Positions 26,088 through 33,262 of a DNA stretch of 33,262 nucleotides are shown here, one piece after another. How positions within the stretch are numbered: the stretch's first letter is position 1; every line of letters begins with the position of its first letter. A model generated the notes under the pieces. The model ran no database searches. It saw only the letters and a program-made list of their open reading frames with translations, and had not been told where the DNA came from. Location: assembly GCF_001039045.1 (NCBI RefSeq), contig NZ_LFEE01000036.1, positions 27,399 through 60,660 on the forward strand, in the 5' to 3' direction. Source of the DNA: Lactiplantibacillus herbarum (GTDB lineage Bacteria; Bacillota; Bacilli; Lactobacillales; Lactobacillaceae). The position numbers and the translations under genes are program-made.

Positions 26088-26282
26088 TTAATGAATTAGA
26101 GTCAGTGCCCACACCAATAGTCCAATAATGAGTACTAGGTTTAAAAGTGCCATCCGCAAATCAGCCAATTTCAGCGAGCTGAATGTGACTCCGGAAGTCG
26201 TTTCCATATATCGGAAGAAAATCCCACTCAAAACTAACCCAACTAGTAAGACCAACACAAACATCATTCCTGTCATCATCAT
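26088..26282 (-). CDS. Small two-helix membrane protein, unknown function
   Basis: 64 residues with two hydrophobic segments (about 6-25 and 45-62) around a polar stretch (YMETTSGVTFSSLKLADLR). The ATG at 26282 is the first of three consecutive ATG codons and the nearest to the ribosome site GAGGAG. I do not recognise a family. It has its own terminator and no coupled neighbour. Confidence 0.7.
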   Translation of the reverse strand: MMMTGMMFVLVLLVGLVLSGIFFRYMETTSGVTFSSLKLADLRMALLNLVLIIGLLVWALTLIH

Positions 26283-26352
26283 TACAAACTCAACTCCTCA
26301 ATTTGGTAAAAGATTGTGGTTTTTAAAACCAAGTTCATTGTGGACCCGTGAT

Positions 26353-26407
26353 CGCTTTCAAGCAAGCATTTTCGGCCGAAAAACCGGTCTTCTTAGCGTT
26401 TTTTTAT
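26353..26407 (+). other. Orphan hairpin with T-run on the + strand
   Basis: Outer CGCT / AGCG and inner TTTTCGG / CCGAAAA (a 14-bp palindrome at 26369-26382) form a hairpin followed by TTTTTTT on +. No + strand gene precedes it within 1.5 kb; on the minus strand no T-run follows. It is either an unlinked terminator or the 3' end of an unannotated RNA. Confidence 0.4.
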
Positions 26408-26499
26408 TAACTAAATCTAGCCCTATTTTACATCAATAATTCAATGCCACCATTTCAATTTCCACCACGGTTTTCAGCACTCATAACTACTTTATTCGG

Positions 26500-27591
26500 C
26501 TATTGTACCGTCCGTTCATGATTGTGTTTCTTAAATCCGAACCAACCCGTTAATCCAATCAATAATAGACCAAGCATTGAAACTGCCGCATCAGACGTTT
26601 CACCCGTCTGTGGCAAAGTCTTAGCCTTGAGTGGTGCACTTGCTGTCACTGAATTACCAACTGGTTTGGCAGTCGTCGAGATAGGTTGTGTAACCCGTGG
26701 TCGAACTGGTGTATCAGTGTTGGCATTTGCCGACTCGTCATCAACACTTGTGCTGCCATGACCAGCATTATTAGCTGTACTGGTATTTCCAGTTGTCTCT
26801 ACCTTACTTTTATTATCCATCGCCGGTTTTAGCTCAGTTGATTGCTCTTTATGTTCAACAGTCCCTTGCTGACTCGTTAATACTGCACGTACCTGGGTGC
26901 GAGCAGTCGCCAACTGTGCTTGGCTTGCCATCAAAAGTTGTTGTGCTTGCGCTAATGTAGCAGTCGCAGCCTTACTCAACAGTACCTGCTGATCAGCAGC
27001 CGTTTGCGCTTTAGCCACACCCGCTTCCGCTTTCTTAAGTTCTCCCTGTGCGTAATGATCGTCAATGGCCGACCCCGAAACTTCAATCTCGGCATTTTCT
27101 AATTCAGTTTTAGCCTTCTCAACGTCGATTTGTGCCTGCTCTAAATCAGTCTTGGTTTTTTCCTGTCCTGATTTACTTTGAAGTTGTTCTAAAAGCGTTG
27201 TTTTCTTCGTTAAATCAGCTTTAGCAGCCGTTTGACGTGCATTCGCTTCAACGACTAACATGTGCATATGTTGCCCCGCACGTTTTCGCATTGCAAGGTT
27301 TTCCTGTGCTTTAGCCAGTTGTTGATCAACAACTGCTTGTGCTACCTGCTGTTGTTTCTGCTTATCCGTCGCTGTTTGGACTACTTTTTCAGCATCCGTT
27401 ACATGGTGTCGAGCAACCTGAACTGCTGGATTAGCTTCAATCTGTTCGTCAATCGTTAACTGATGGACCCGTTGAATATTATTCGCCGGTGTTGCTGGTT
27501 CGTGATTAGCTGCAGATGCTTGTAACCCACTAATTGTTAGTGTCCCTGCAAGTACCGTTGCCCCAACCACTAGCTTAGTCGCCTTTGCCAT
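26500..27591 (-). CDS. Coiled-coil LPxTG cell-wall protein
   Basis: 363 residues. Signal peptide about 1-28 (VVGATVLAGTLTISGLQASA), then long Ala/Gln/Lys/Glu-rich helices (about 60-240) that should form a coiled coil, a Ser/Thr/Asn-rich linker, and a sortase motif LPQTGE (from residue 326) with a hydrophobic anchor and KKHNHERTVQ tail. It is therefore wall-anchored; a rod-like stalk with no recognised binding domain. The ribosome site is AAAGGGG with somewhat long spacing before the ATG. Unlike the two other surface genes in the window its frame is intact. Confidence 0.9.
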   Translation of the reverse strand: MAKATKLVVGATVLAGTLTISGLQASAANHEPATPANNIQRVHQLTIDEQIEANPAVQVARHHVTDAEKVVQTATDKQKQQQVAQAVVDQQLAKAQENLAMRKRAGQHMHMLVVEANARQTAAKADLTKKTTLLEQLQSKSGQEKTKTDLEQAQIDVEKAKTELENAEIEVSGSAIDDHYAQGELKKAEAGVAKAQTAADQQVLLSKAATATLAQAQQLLMASQAQLATARTQVRAVLTSQQGTVEHKEQSTELKPAMDNKSKVETTGNTSTANNAGHGSTSVDDESANANTDTPVRPRVTQPISTTAKPVGNSVTASAPLKAKTLPQTGETSDAAVSMLGLLLIGLTGWFGFKKHNHERTVQ

Positions 27592-28006
27592 AATAAATCC
27601 AATCCCCTTTGATACTGCTTGCCACGTGTAACAATGCCTAAACAGTAGCTCTAATTTTTAACACGACTATATTCTGCCGGAATAGGACTGAATAGCAACT
27701 AACACCAGCCAAGTTGCCACTCTAAAACGATTAGACCAGTCAAGTTTAAATTAGTTTAGGCCAATTTTATTTATATGCTAATTATGATTTCAAAAGTCTT
27801 ACTCATCCGTTTTCTAGCTCACCATTACCTTCCATAAGATGGCCATATTTATTAACACTACTGCCAACCGCAAACTAATTAGCTCAAGCGATTGATAACT
27901 TTTTACCTTCAAAAAAATCAATTAATATTTTCATTGCCGTAACGTGCTCACAAAATTAATGACTAATCATAACTACTGAAGATTGGGCAGCACTGAACTT
28001 CGGTGT
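27592..28006. other. Divergent intergenic region between LPxTG gene and LysR gene
   Basis: About 415 AT-rich bases; no gene seen. A TATTC-N5-GAATA dyad lies near 27670 (ATTCTGCCGGAAT); it mirrors the GAATA-N5-TATTC dyad at the LysR promoter (28009-28023). Confidence 0.45.
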
Positions 28007-28023
28007 TAGAATAGACATTATTC
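27983..28023 (+). promoter_or_regulatory. LysR gene promoter with overlapping dyad
   Basis: TTGGGC (27983-27988), 18-bp spacer, extended -10 TGTTAGAAT (core 28007-28012). The dyad GAATAGACATTATTC (28009-28023) overlaps the -10 and fits a LysR-type autoregulatory site. Confidence 0.5.
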
Positions 28024-28043
28024 TTAAGAAGAGTGTGACTGAC

Positions 28044-28937
28044 ATGACCATTAACGACCTACAAGCATTTGTGATGGTGTACGATTTACGCCACATTTCG
28101 AACGCAGCCGTGGAACTACACCTTTCACAATCAGAACTTTCCAAACGAATGCACGCACTAGAAACGGAACTCAATATTAAGCTCCTCGATACCCATAACA
28201 AACGACGACTTCAGATTACTACCGCTGGTGAAACCTTCTATCACCACGCCCATAAACTGATTGCCAACTACGAAACAATGATGCATGACTTGGCACCCAA
28301 CCGACCAAATACATTAAAGGAACTCGTCATTGGCTCGATTCCAGTGTCTGGTCAATATAATATTGCCCAGAAGATTGCGGCTTTTGATGCGCGCCATACG
28401 GACATCAACCTAAAAATTGTTGAAGGCGAAGGCGCTCAACTCGTTCAACGACTTCTAATTGGTGACCTACAAGCAGCCATCATCCGCGATACCCAGACGC
28501 ATCAGTTACAGCCAACTGAATTTCAAAAACAACCGTTGCTAGCAGATGAACTTAAAATCATCCTGCCACGAGATCACCCCTTAGCAGCGCAACCTGTCAT
28601 TCGAATTCAGGATTTAGCACAACAAAAGATTGCCACCTTGCCACCGGGTTCTGGCGTTTATGAACCCATTGCGGAGCTTTTCGCACGTCAAGGCTTAACG
28701 CCACAGTTCTTCTTTGAAAGTACCCACATTGAAACCTTACTGGGGATTCTCAATCAGACTAATGTCACCTTATTATTTGAACAGTCAGCCTTACCATTCA
28801 TGAACGACAATGTTGTCATGCGTTCACTGGTGATTCCCTATATCAGCCAATTAAACTTTGTCTATCCACAACGAACAGGAAATCAGCTACTGACCGACTT
28901 GATCGACTACTTAACGGTGACGGCCAGTACAAACTAA
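28044..28937 (+). CDS. LysR family transcriptional regulator
   Basis: 297 residues from the ATG at 28044; an in-frame GTG at 28035 would add three residues and has no better ribosome site. Residues about 4-62 form the LysR winged helix (FVMVYDLRHISNAAVELHLS, then SELSKRMHALETELNIKLLD), and the rest is the periplasmic-binding-type effector domain. It converges with the flavin reductase gene and shares a terminator, so it does not obviously regulate it; its target is unknown. The LPxTG gene upstream is divergent and is a possible target. Confidence 0.88.
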   Translation: MTINDLQAFVMVYDLRHISNAAVELHLSQSELSKRMHALETELNIKLLDTHNKRRLQITTAGETFYHHAHKLIANYETMMHDLAPNRPNTLKELVIGSIPVSGQYNIAQKIAAFDARHTDINLKIVEGEGAQLVQRLLIGDLQAAIIRDTQTHQLQPTEFQKQPLLADELKIILPRDHPLAAQPVIRIQDLAQQKIATLPPGSGVYEPIAELFARQGLTPQFFFESTHIETLLGILNQTNVTLLFEQSALPFMNDNVVMRSLVIPYISQLNFVYPQRTGNQLLTDLIDYLTVTASTN

Positions 28938-28948
28938 ATAACAACGCA

Positions 28949-28980
28949 AAAACGCACCCATCCAGCGATGAGTGCGTTTT
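28949..28980. terminator. Bidirectional terminator between LysR gene and reductase gene
   Basis: AAAACGCAC-(C)-CATC / GATG-(A)-GTGCGTTTT with loop CAGC and one mismatch, A/T-rich on both sides. Confidence 0.85.
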
Positions 28981-29010
28981 GTGATTGATTAACACTAGTT
29001 ACATCTGATT

Positions 29011-31452
29011 TTATTTTACAGGAACCGTTACTTCTTCATTCAACGCACTGGTTGCAGCAATTCGGCCAAACGTAAAGATATCCGACAACGAGTTACCACC
29101 TAACCGATTACCCGCGTGAATCCCGCCAGCAACTTCACCGGCTGCGTACAGACCGTTGATAACTTGACCGTCAGTATTAATGACGTGCGCACCCGTATCG
29201 ATCTTCAACCCACCCATTGTATGGTGGGTCGCTGGTTTACGTGGTGTCGCGTAGAATGGTGCCACTTCAACCTTCAAATCAAAGGCATTCTTATGGAATT
29301 CAGGATCTTCACCCGCATCGGCGTACGCGTTGTAGTTCGTAATCGTCTCAGTCAAAGCAGCTGGGTCCATGTTGATCTGCTTAGCTAAGTCAACTAACGT
29401 ATCCGCTCTAAATAAGGTTCCAGCAGCGACCTGGGCATCCAACTTAGCTTGGGTCGTGTTGTAAGCCGTCTTCTTGATTTCGTCATCAGCAATCAAGTAG
29501 AACAAACTACCGTTGTCGATAGCGGCCTGCGTTAACTCATCACGACTGCCGTATTCGTTAACGAAGCGTTTACCAGCTTGGTTGACCATCACAAAGTTCT
29601 GAGGCGGCACTTGAACACCGGTAAACAGCTCACCAGTCTCAGGGTCAGAGACGGGCATCATCTGTGAGAAGCCCATGCCAACTAGGTCAGCGCCAACGCC
29701 CGTCCCTAGTTGAATCCCATCACCCGTCATGGCTGGGGAATTAGTTGTCTTGATGTCGTCATCAATGCTTGTCCAATACGTATTGTATTCTTGTAACATC
29801 TTAGTATTCGCTGCAAAACCACCAGAAGCAAGAATAACGGCTTTAGCATGCACGATTACTTTAGTGTTATTAGCACCCTTAGCGATTAAACCGTCAACTT
29901 TGCCGGCAGCGGTCGTCGTCAATTCTTCCGCGGCCGTTTCCGTCATAATCCGCCCACCATGGGACGTCACAAACCCTTGCAAGCCTTTAATGTAAGCAAA
30001 GCCTTGGTCACCAAGTGGTTTGTGTCCCCGACGCCAGATGGCACCGACCGGCATCGTCACTTGTTCTTGGTCAAACTCAACACCGATCTTCTCTAACCAC
30101 TTAACTGATTCTAAGGCGTGATCGGTCAATTCTTTAACGAGATCATACTGCCCGTAGATTGGTTGGCCGTTCAGATCAGTCCGTTTGCCACCTAGATAAG
30201 TTTGAATGCGGTGTAATAGCGTCGAATCAAACAAGTACCCACGTTGATCTTCATTTTCTTTGAGATAGTTAGTAATCTGCGCTTTTAAAGCACGGAAATC
30301 TGCTAGATATTCTGGTGCAATAGTTGCTTCGTCAATCTGGGTAATCTCAGTCAGCGTGTGTTTTTCACCTGGAATAGCTTCAAACTTATTCTGCCACTCT
30401 GGATCAGCAGCGTTCATCGGGCCACCTGCTCGAACCGTATTACCACCTACAGCTGGGAACTTTTCAACGACTAACACATTGCGACCACTCTGTAAGACTT
30501 GCGCTGCTGCCGTTAAACCGGCACCACCCGCACCAACGACGACGACATCTGTCGTAATGTCGGTAATATTTTGAGCTGCCGTTGCTTGGGCGGCACGGCG
30601 TTTCTTCAAGGCATCTGGGTTAGCTCCAGCAGCCTTAACTGCTTCAGCCACCCCATTGATAACCCCGTTACTGGTCATAGAAGCACCAGAGATCGCATCG
30701 ACAGCCAGTGTCTGACCATCAATGATCTCTTTAGGAATCCGATCAAAGACGACGTCGGCAATCCCTTTAGTTTCAGTCGAAGTATCAATCTGAATATCTT
30801 CGATTCGATCATCAGATAGCGTGACGGACATTGGTAAATTACCATTGTGACCAACTGCCGTCACTTCATACGTTCCGGGTTGATACGTCACGGCATCAGG
30901 CACGTTCATTTCAGCGACGATACCCGCAAACTTGATGAATTTCATAAAGCAGCTGTCCAAGAAGTTGACGGTACCTTCAACCTTCAAGGCACCCTGATCG
31001 TCAAACGCAGTCTGAGCACGTCCTAACAAGAATTCTGAACCAGGCATTACCGTCGCATTAACACCTGGAGCATCCAAGATTTGGCGTAAGTGTAATTGTG
31101 ACCGTGATGAGCCTTGGACACTGTAAGATGCCCCGACAATCATCACCGGCTTGCCATCTAGTGGATGTAATTTATATGATAGCCATTCAATAATACTCTT
31201 CAATGCTGATGGCACGGAATGGTTATGTTCTGGTGCCGCAATAATTACCCCGTCAGCGTCCATGATTTTCTGATTAAACGACTGAATCAAGGGGCTCTGT
31301 GACTGGTCATCAGATTCATTAAACAGTGGAACATCAGTTAATTCTAAGATTTCGATTTCAGCTTGATCTTGGAAGTGATCCTGCATGAATTTTAGTAACA
31401 TCCGGTTATACGACTTTTTAGCGTTGGTCCCAACGATTCCGATAAATTTCAT
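29011..31452 (-). CDS. hcrB: Three-domain flavin reductase, HcrB/fumarate-reductase-like
   Basis: 813 residues, no signal peptide, cytosolic. Domains in order: FMN_red flavodoxin-like (about 1-180), FMN_bind (about 185-275) with DAISGASMT (252-260), whose Thr260 fits a flavinylation site, and FAD_binding_2 (about 300-813) with GAGGAG (307-312). The last domain keeps fumarate-reductase hallmarks: [12 protein letters not shown] with the candidate proton-donor Arg, THHTMGGL and [11 protein letters not shown]. Such proteins reduce C=C bonds of fumarate, acrylate or hydroxycinnamates. From memory it corresponds to L. plantarum HcrB, which reduces hydroxycinnamic acids to phenylpropionic acids together with HcrA; substrate is not provable here. 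ATG starts 2 bases after the stop of the upstream FMN reductase gene, with GGGAGGG as ribosome site inside that gene. Confidence 0.9.
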   Translation of the reverse strand: MKFIGIVGTNAKKSYNRMLLKFMQDHFQDQAEIEILELTDVPLFNESDDQSQSPLIQSFNQKIMDADGVIIAAPEHNHSVPSALKSIIEWLSYKLHPLDGKPVMIVGASYSVQGSSRSQLHLRQILDAPGVNATVMPGSEFLLGRAQTAFDDQGALKVEGTVNFLDSCFMKFIKFAGIVAEMNVPDAVTYQPGTYEVTAVGHNGNLPMSVTLSDDRIEDIQIDTSTETKGIADVVFDRIPKEIIDGQTLAVDAISGASMTSNGVINGVAEAVKAAGANPDALKKRRAAQATAAQNITDITTDVVVVGAGGAGLTAAAQVLQSGRNVLVVEKFPAVGGNTVRAGGPMNAADPEWQNKFEAIPGEKHTLTEITQIDEATIAPEYLADFRALKAQITNYLKENEDQRGYLFDSTLLHRIQTYLGGKRTDLNGQPIYGQYDLVKELTDHALESVKWLEKIGVEFDQEQVTMPVGAIWRRGHKPLGDQGFAYIKGLQGFVTSHGGRIMTETAAEELTTTAAGKVDGLIAKGANNTKVIVHAKAVILASGGFAANTKMLQEYNTYWTSIDDDIKTTNSPAMTGDGIQLGTGVGADLVGMGFSQMMPVSDPETGELFTGVQVPPQNFVMVNQAGKRFVNEYGSRDELTQAAIDNGSLFYLIADDEIKKTAYNTTQAKLDAQVAAGTLFRADTLVDLAKQINMDPAALTETITNYNAYADAGEDPEFHKNAFDLKVEVAPFYATPRKPATHHTMGGLKIDTGAHVINTDGQVINGLYAAGEVAGGIHAGNRLGGNSLSDIFTFGRIAATSALNEEVTVPVK

Positions 31453-31454
31453 AG

Positions 31455-32072
31455 TTAGTCCCTCCCGTCAGTGATCTGGCTCCACGAAAACTGTTGATTC
31501 TTTTCCACAAATTTATTAGCTGGCGTAATTTTGGCAGTCAATTCGATAAAGGCAAGGAAGGCCATGAAGTCAGCATCTAGTTCTTGTGCTTTATCAGCAT
31601 CCGTCAGGTTACCGGCTTCATCAAAAGCCTGTAATGAATGCCCGAGGAAATACTCCACGTTAGGCATGACTAATGCTTTCAGTTCTGGTGCTTCTAAAAT
31701 CTGACGTAAATGTGTTTGCGCCCGTGATGTTCCCAATGAACCATTTGAAGCCCCAACGATCATTACTGGTTTGTTGATTAATGGCCGCGTAGTGTAAGAA
31801 AGCCACTCAATAGCACTCTTCAACGCGGCTGGAATGGAATGATCGTATTCTGGCGTTGCGAAGATTACACCATCCGCTGCCTCAATCTGATCGGATAATA
31901 CTTGAACCTCGGCTGGTACAGCACGGTCCTCCGGTTCATTAAAGGCTGGCAACGGTGCAATCTCACCAATTTCAATGGTTGCTTGGTCGGTGAAATGTTG
32001 CTGCATATATTGCAATAATTGGCGGTTGGTTGATGCAGTCGCATTCGTACCAACGATTCCTACTAATTTCAT
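31455..32072 (-). CDS. hcrA: NAD(P)H-dependent FMN reductase, HcrA-like
   Basis: 205-residue flavodoxin-like FMN reductase (FMN_red family). Visible motifs: [13 protein letters not shown] phosphate loop, [19 protein letters not shown] and [19 protein letters not shown]. It closely resembles the N-terminal domain of the next gene product over its whole length, so one arose from the other. It probably takes electrons from NAD(P)H and passes them to the HcrB-type partner. GAAAGGA precedes the ATG at 32072. First gene of a two-gene operon; the LysR regulator is divergent across 208 bp. Confidence 0.9.
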   Translation of the reverse strand: MKLVGIVGTNATASTNRQLLQYMQQHFTDQATIEIGEIAPLPAFNEPEDRAVPAEVQVLSDQIEAADGVIFATPEYDHSIPAALKSAIEWLSYTTRPLINKPVMIVGASNGSLGTSRAQTHLRQILEAPELKALVMPNVEYFLGHSLQAFDEAGNLTDADKAQELDADFMAFLAFIELTAKITPANKFVEKNQQFSWSQITDGRD

Positions 32073-32170
32073 AAGCTAACATCCTTTCGATACTGTCGTT
32101 CATCAATTTTAATATGCCACAATTAAATTATTATCATAACTTGAATTAGTAACTTCCTAATCTAACAAAT

Positions 32171-32217
32171 AAAGCGGTTACCAATATACCTATAGTTTAT
32201 GGTAAGAAACGCTATTT
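32171..32217. promoter_or_regulatory. Candidate LysR operator in the divergent hcr-type promoter region
   Basis: Imperfect inverted repeat AAAGCGGTTACC (32171-32182) and GGTAAGAAACGCTATTT (32201-32217), centred between the two divergent genes. A LysR-type T-N11-A core can be read inside. A perfect TATAAT for the regulator lies at 32244-32249 without a good -35. Confidence 0.45.
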
Positions 32218-32280
32218 GTGAAATATTTATTTAGCTATTGCGTTATAATCAAATTACTATTATCGCTGGGAGGAACCGCT

Positions 32281-33237
32281 ATGCCGAAACCTGATTCAAT
32301 CAACATGCTCCGCTTTCTTGACGTCTTATTAAAACACGGCAACTTTACCAGAGCTGCTAAAGACTTATACATCTCCCAGCCTTATCTAACTCAAACGATT
32401 AAGAATGCTGAACAAAAACTTGGCATTCAGATCATTAATCGTGAGTCGGTTCCCTTATCATTAACGTCGGCCGGACGAGTCTACTACCAGTATTTGACGA
32501 CTCTTGAAAATCAAAAAGATGCCTTTCACAAACAGATCAATCAGTACCGGACATCTGCTCATCAAGTGATTCGCATTGGCGTACTCTCCAGTCTTGGCTC
32601 CTACTTACTGCCGTTGGTCTTACCAGATTTCTTGCAAGTCCATCCGACGACTAAAATTGAGCTAACTGAAGATATTTCTGAACACAACGAACAACGCCTT
32701 CTGCACAATGAATTAGATTTTTTGCTTGGTCAAAATCCAGAAACAATTGCGCCCGGCCTTACCATTCATGACCGTGGCAAGGACAGTTATTACGCCATTA
32801 TTCCGCGGACATCAGCGCTTTATCAGCCTGAACAAGACTTTATCAATCCAGGAACGATCAACATCAATACCCTGTTACGTGAAAAACTAGTGCTCTCGCC
32901 ACGTGGATCCTCAATTCGGCGGCAAGTAGACTACCTCTTACAAAAATATAACGTTGCCCCTAAAACTATCGTTGAGAGTACTAACATTGTGACAATTACC
33001 GAACTTGCAACTGCCGGTTTAGGAATTACGTTACTGCCAAACAGTGTTGTGACACGACCAAATGCCGCTCAGTATAATCTCTATCCACTGTCAGAAAGTT
33101 TGATTTCACTCAATTACTTCATTGCATTACGAGAGAACCGAACTTTAAGTCAGAGCGAACAGGACTTCATGACGATCTTTTTGACTAACCTTGAGACTAG
33201 TATGGCAACGATTAATATCCAGAACACTAAAGGTTAA
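32281..33237 (+). CDS. LysR family regulator, divergent from hcrAB-type operon (HcrR-like)
   Basis: 318 residues from the ATG at 32281, chosen because GGGAGG lies just before it; an in-frame GTG at 32218 would add 21 residues lacking LysR similarity. N-terminal helix-turn-helix (MLRFLDVLLKHGNFTRAAKD, then YISQPYLTQTIKNAEQKLGI) and C-terminal effector domain (GVLSSLGSYLLPLVL and following). Being divergent from the reductase operon, it most likely activates it in response to a substrate such as a hydroxycinnamic acid. The identification with hcrR is from memory of gene order. Confidence 0.88.
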   Translation: MPKPDSINMLRFLDVLLKHGNFTRAAKDLYISQPYLTQTIKNAEQKLGIQIINRESVPLSLTSAGRVYYQYLTTLENQKDAFHKQINQYRTSAHQVIRIGVLSSLGSYLLPLVLPDFLQVHPTTKIELTEDISEHNEQRLLHNELDFLLGQNPETIAPGLTIHDRGKDSYYAIIPRTSALYQPEQDFINPGTININTLLREKLVLSPRGSSIRRQVDYLLQKYNVAPKTIVESTNIVTITELATAGLGITLLPNSVVTRPNAAQYNLYPLSESLISLNYFIALRENRTLSQSEQDFMTIFLTNLETSMATINIQNTKG

Positions 33238-33262
33238 AAGTCAGATTAATTATCACAGTATT

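Noticed and set aside
26330-26407. T-box riboswitch, because of a GTGGACCCGTG near a terminator
   Set aside because: Does not match the conserved T-box sequence well and no gene follows on that strand.
26128-26439. 103-codon + frame opposite the small membrane protein gene
   Set aside because: No ribosome site, biased composition, and it runs through a hairpin with T-run.

Overview
The window looks like chromosomal DNA of a lactobacillus of the Lactiplantibacillus plantarum group. Supporting signs are moderate GC, strong GGAGG-type ribosome binding sites, surface proteins ending in LPQTxE sorting motifs, an anaerobic ribonucleotide reductase, and a two-gene flavin reductase locus that I recognise from memory as the L. 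plantarum hydroxycinnamate reductase (hcrAB) type. No rRNA, tRNA, CRISPR array, phage gene or insertion sequence was seen.

Layout. 1-3357 (-): serine-rich MucBP adhesin, broken by a frameshift and running off the left edge. 3698-8538: a UvrA-like double-ABC protein without the UvrB-binding insert, a convergent MFS exporter, and a divergent Rgg-type regulator, together a plausible drug or DNA-damage resistance block. 8881-11431 (-): a nucleotide pyrophosphatase/phosphodiesterase overlapping a UMF1-type MFS permease. 11676-13404: an esterase and a divergent GntR/UTRA regulator, followed by a GntR-operator promoter that drives only a ~125-nt structured RNA ending in a terminator (about 13585-13710). 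13765-15955 (-): a second large surface protein, also frameshifted. 16425-16667 (-): a single-domain cytochrome b5-like protein, then about 730 bp of DNA without a gene. 17481-19315 (-): an EAL phosphodiesterase and a membrane GGDEF cyclase, a self-contained c-di-GMP pair. 19565-22301 (-): nrdD-nrdG behind two NrdR boxes spaced exactly 31 bp. 22750-24832 (+): small lipoprotein, peptide deformylase paralogue, ApbE flavin transferase. 24931-27591 (-): tRNA-dihydrouridine synthase, a two-helix membrane peptide, a coiled-coil LPxTG protein. 28044-33237: a LysR regulator, the flavin reductase pair (hcrB/hcrA type) and its divergent LysR regulator.

How it fits together. A recurring theme is anaerobic or flavin-based redox. 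NrdDG works only without oxygen. The 813-residue reductase carries an FMN_bind domain with a flavinylation motif (Thr260), and an ApbE without a signal peptide, able to act in the cytosol, lies 4 kb away. The other theme is surface and signalling: three sortase-type or adhesin genes around a c-di-GMP module. The most novel-looking items are the GntR-controlled small RNA with identical operator-promoter geometry at the esterase, and the c-di-GMP pair. Two large adhesins both carry single-base frameshifts, which is either real inactivation or an assembly error.
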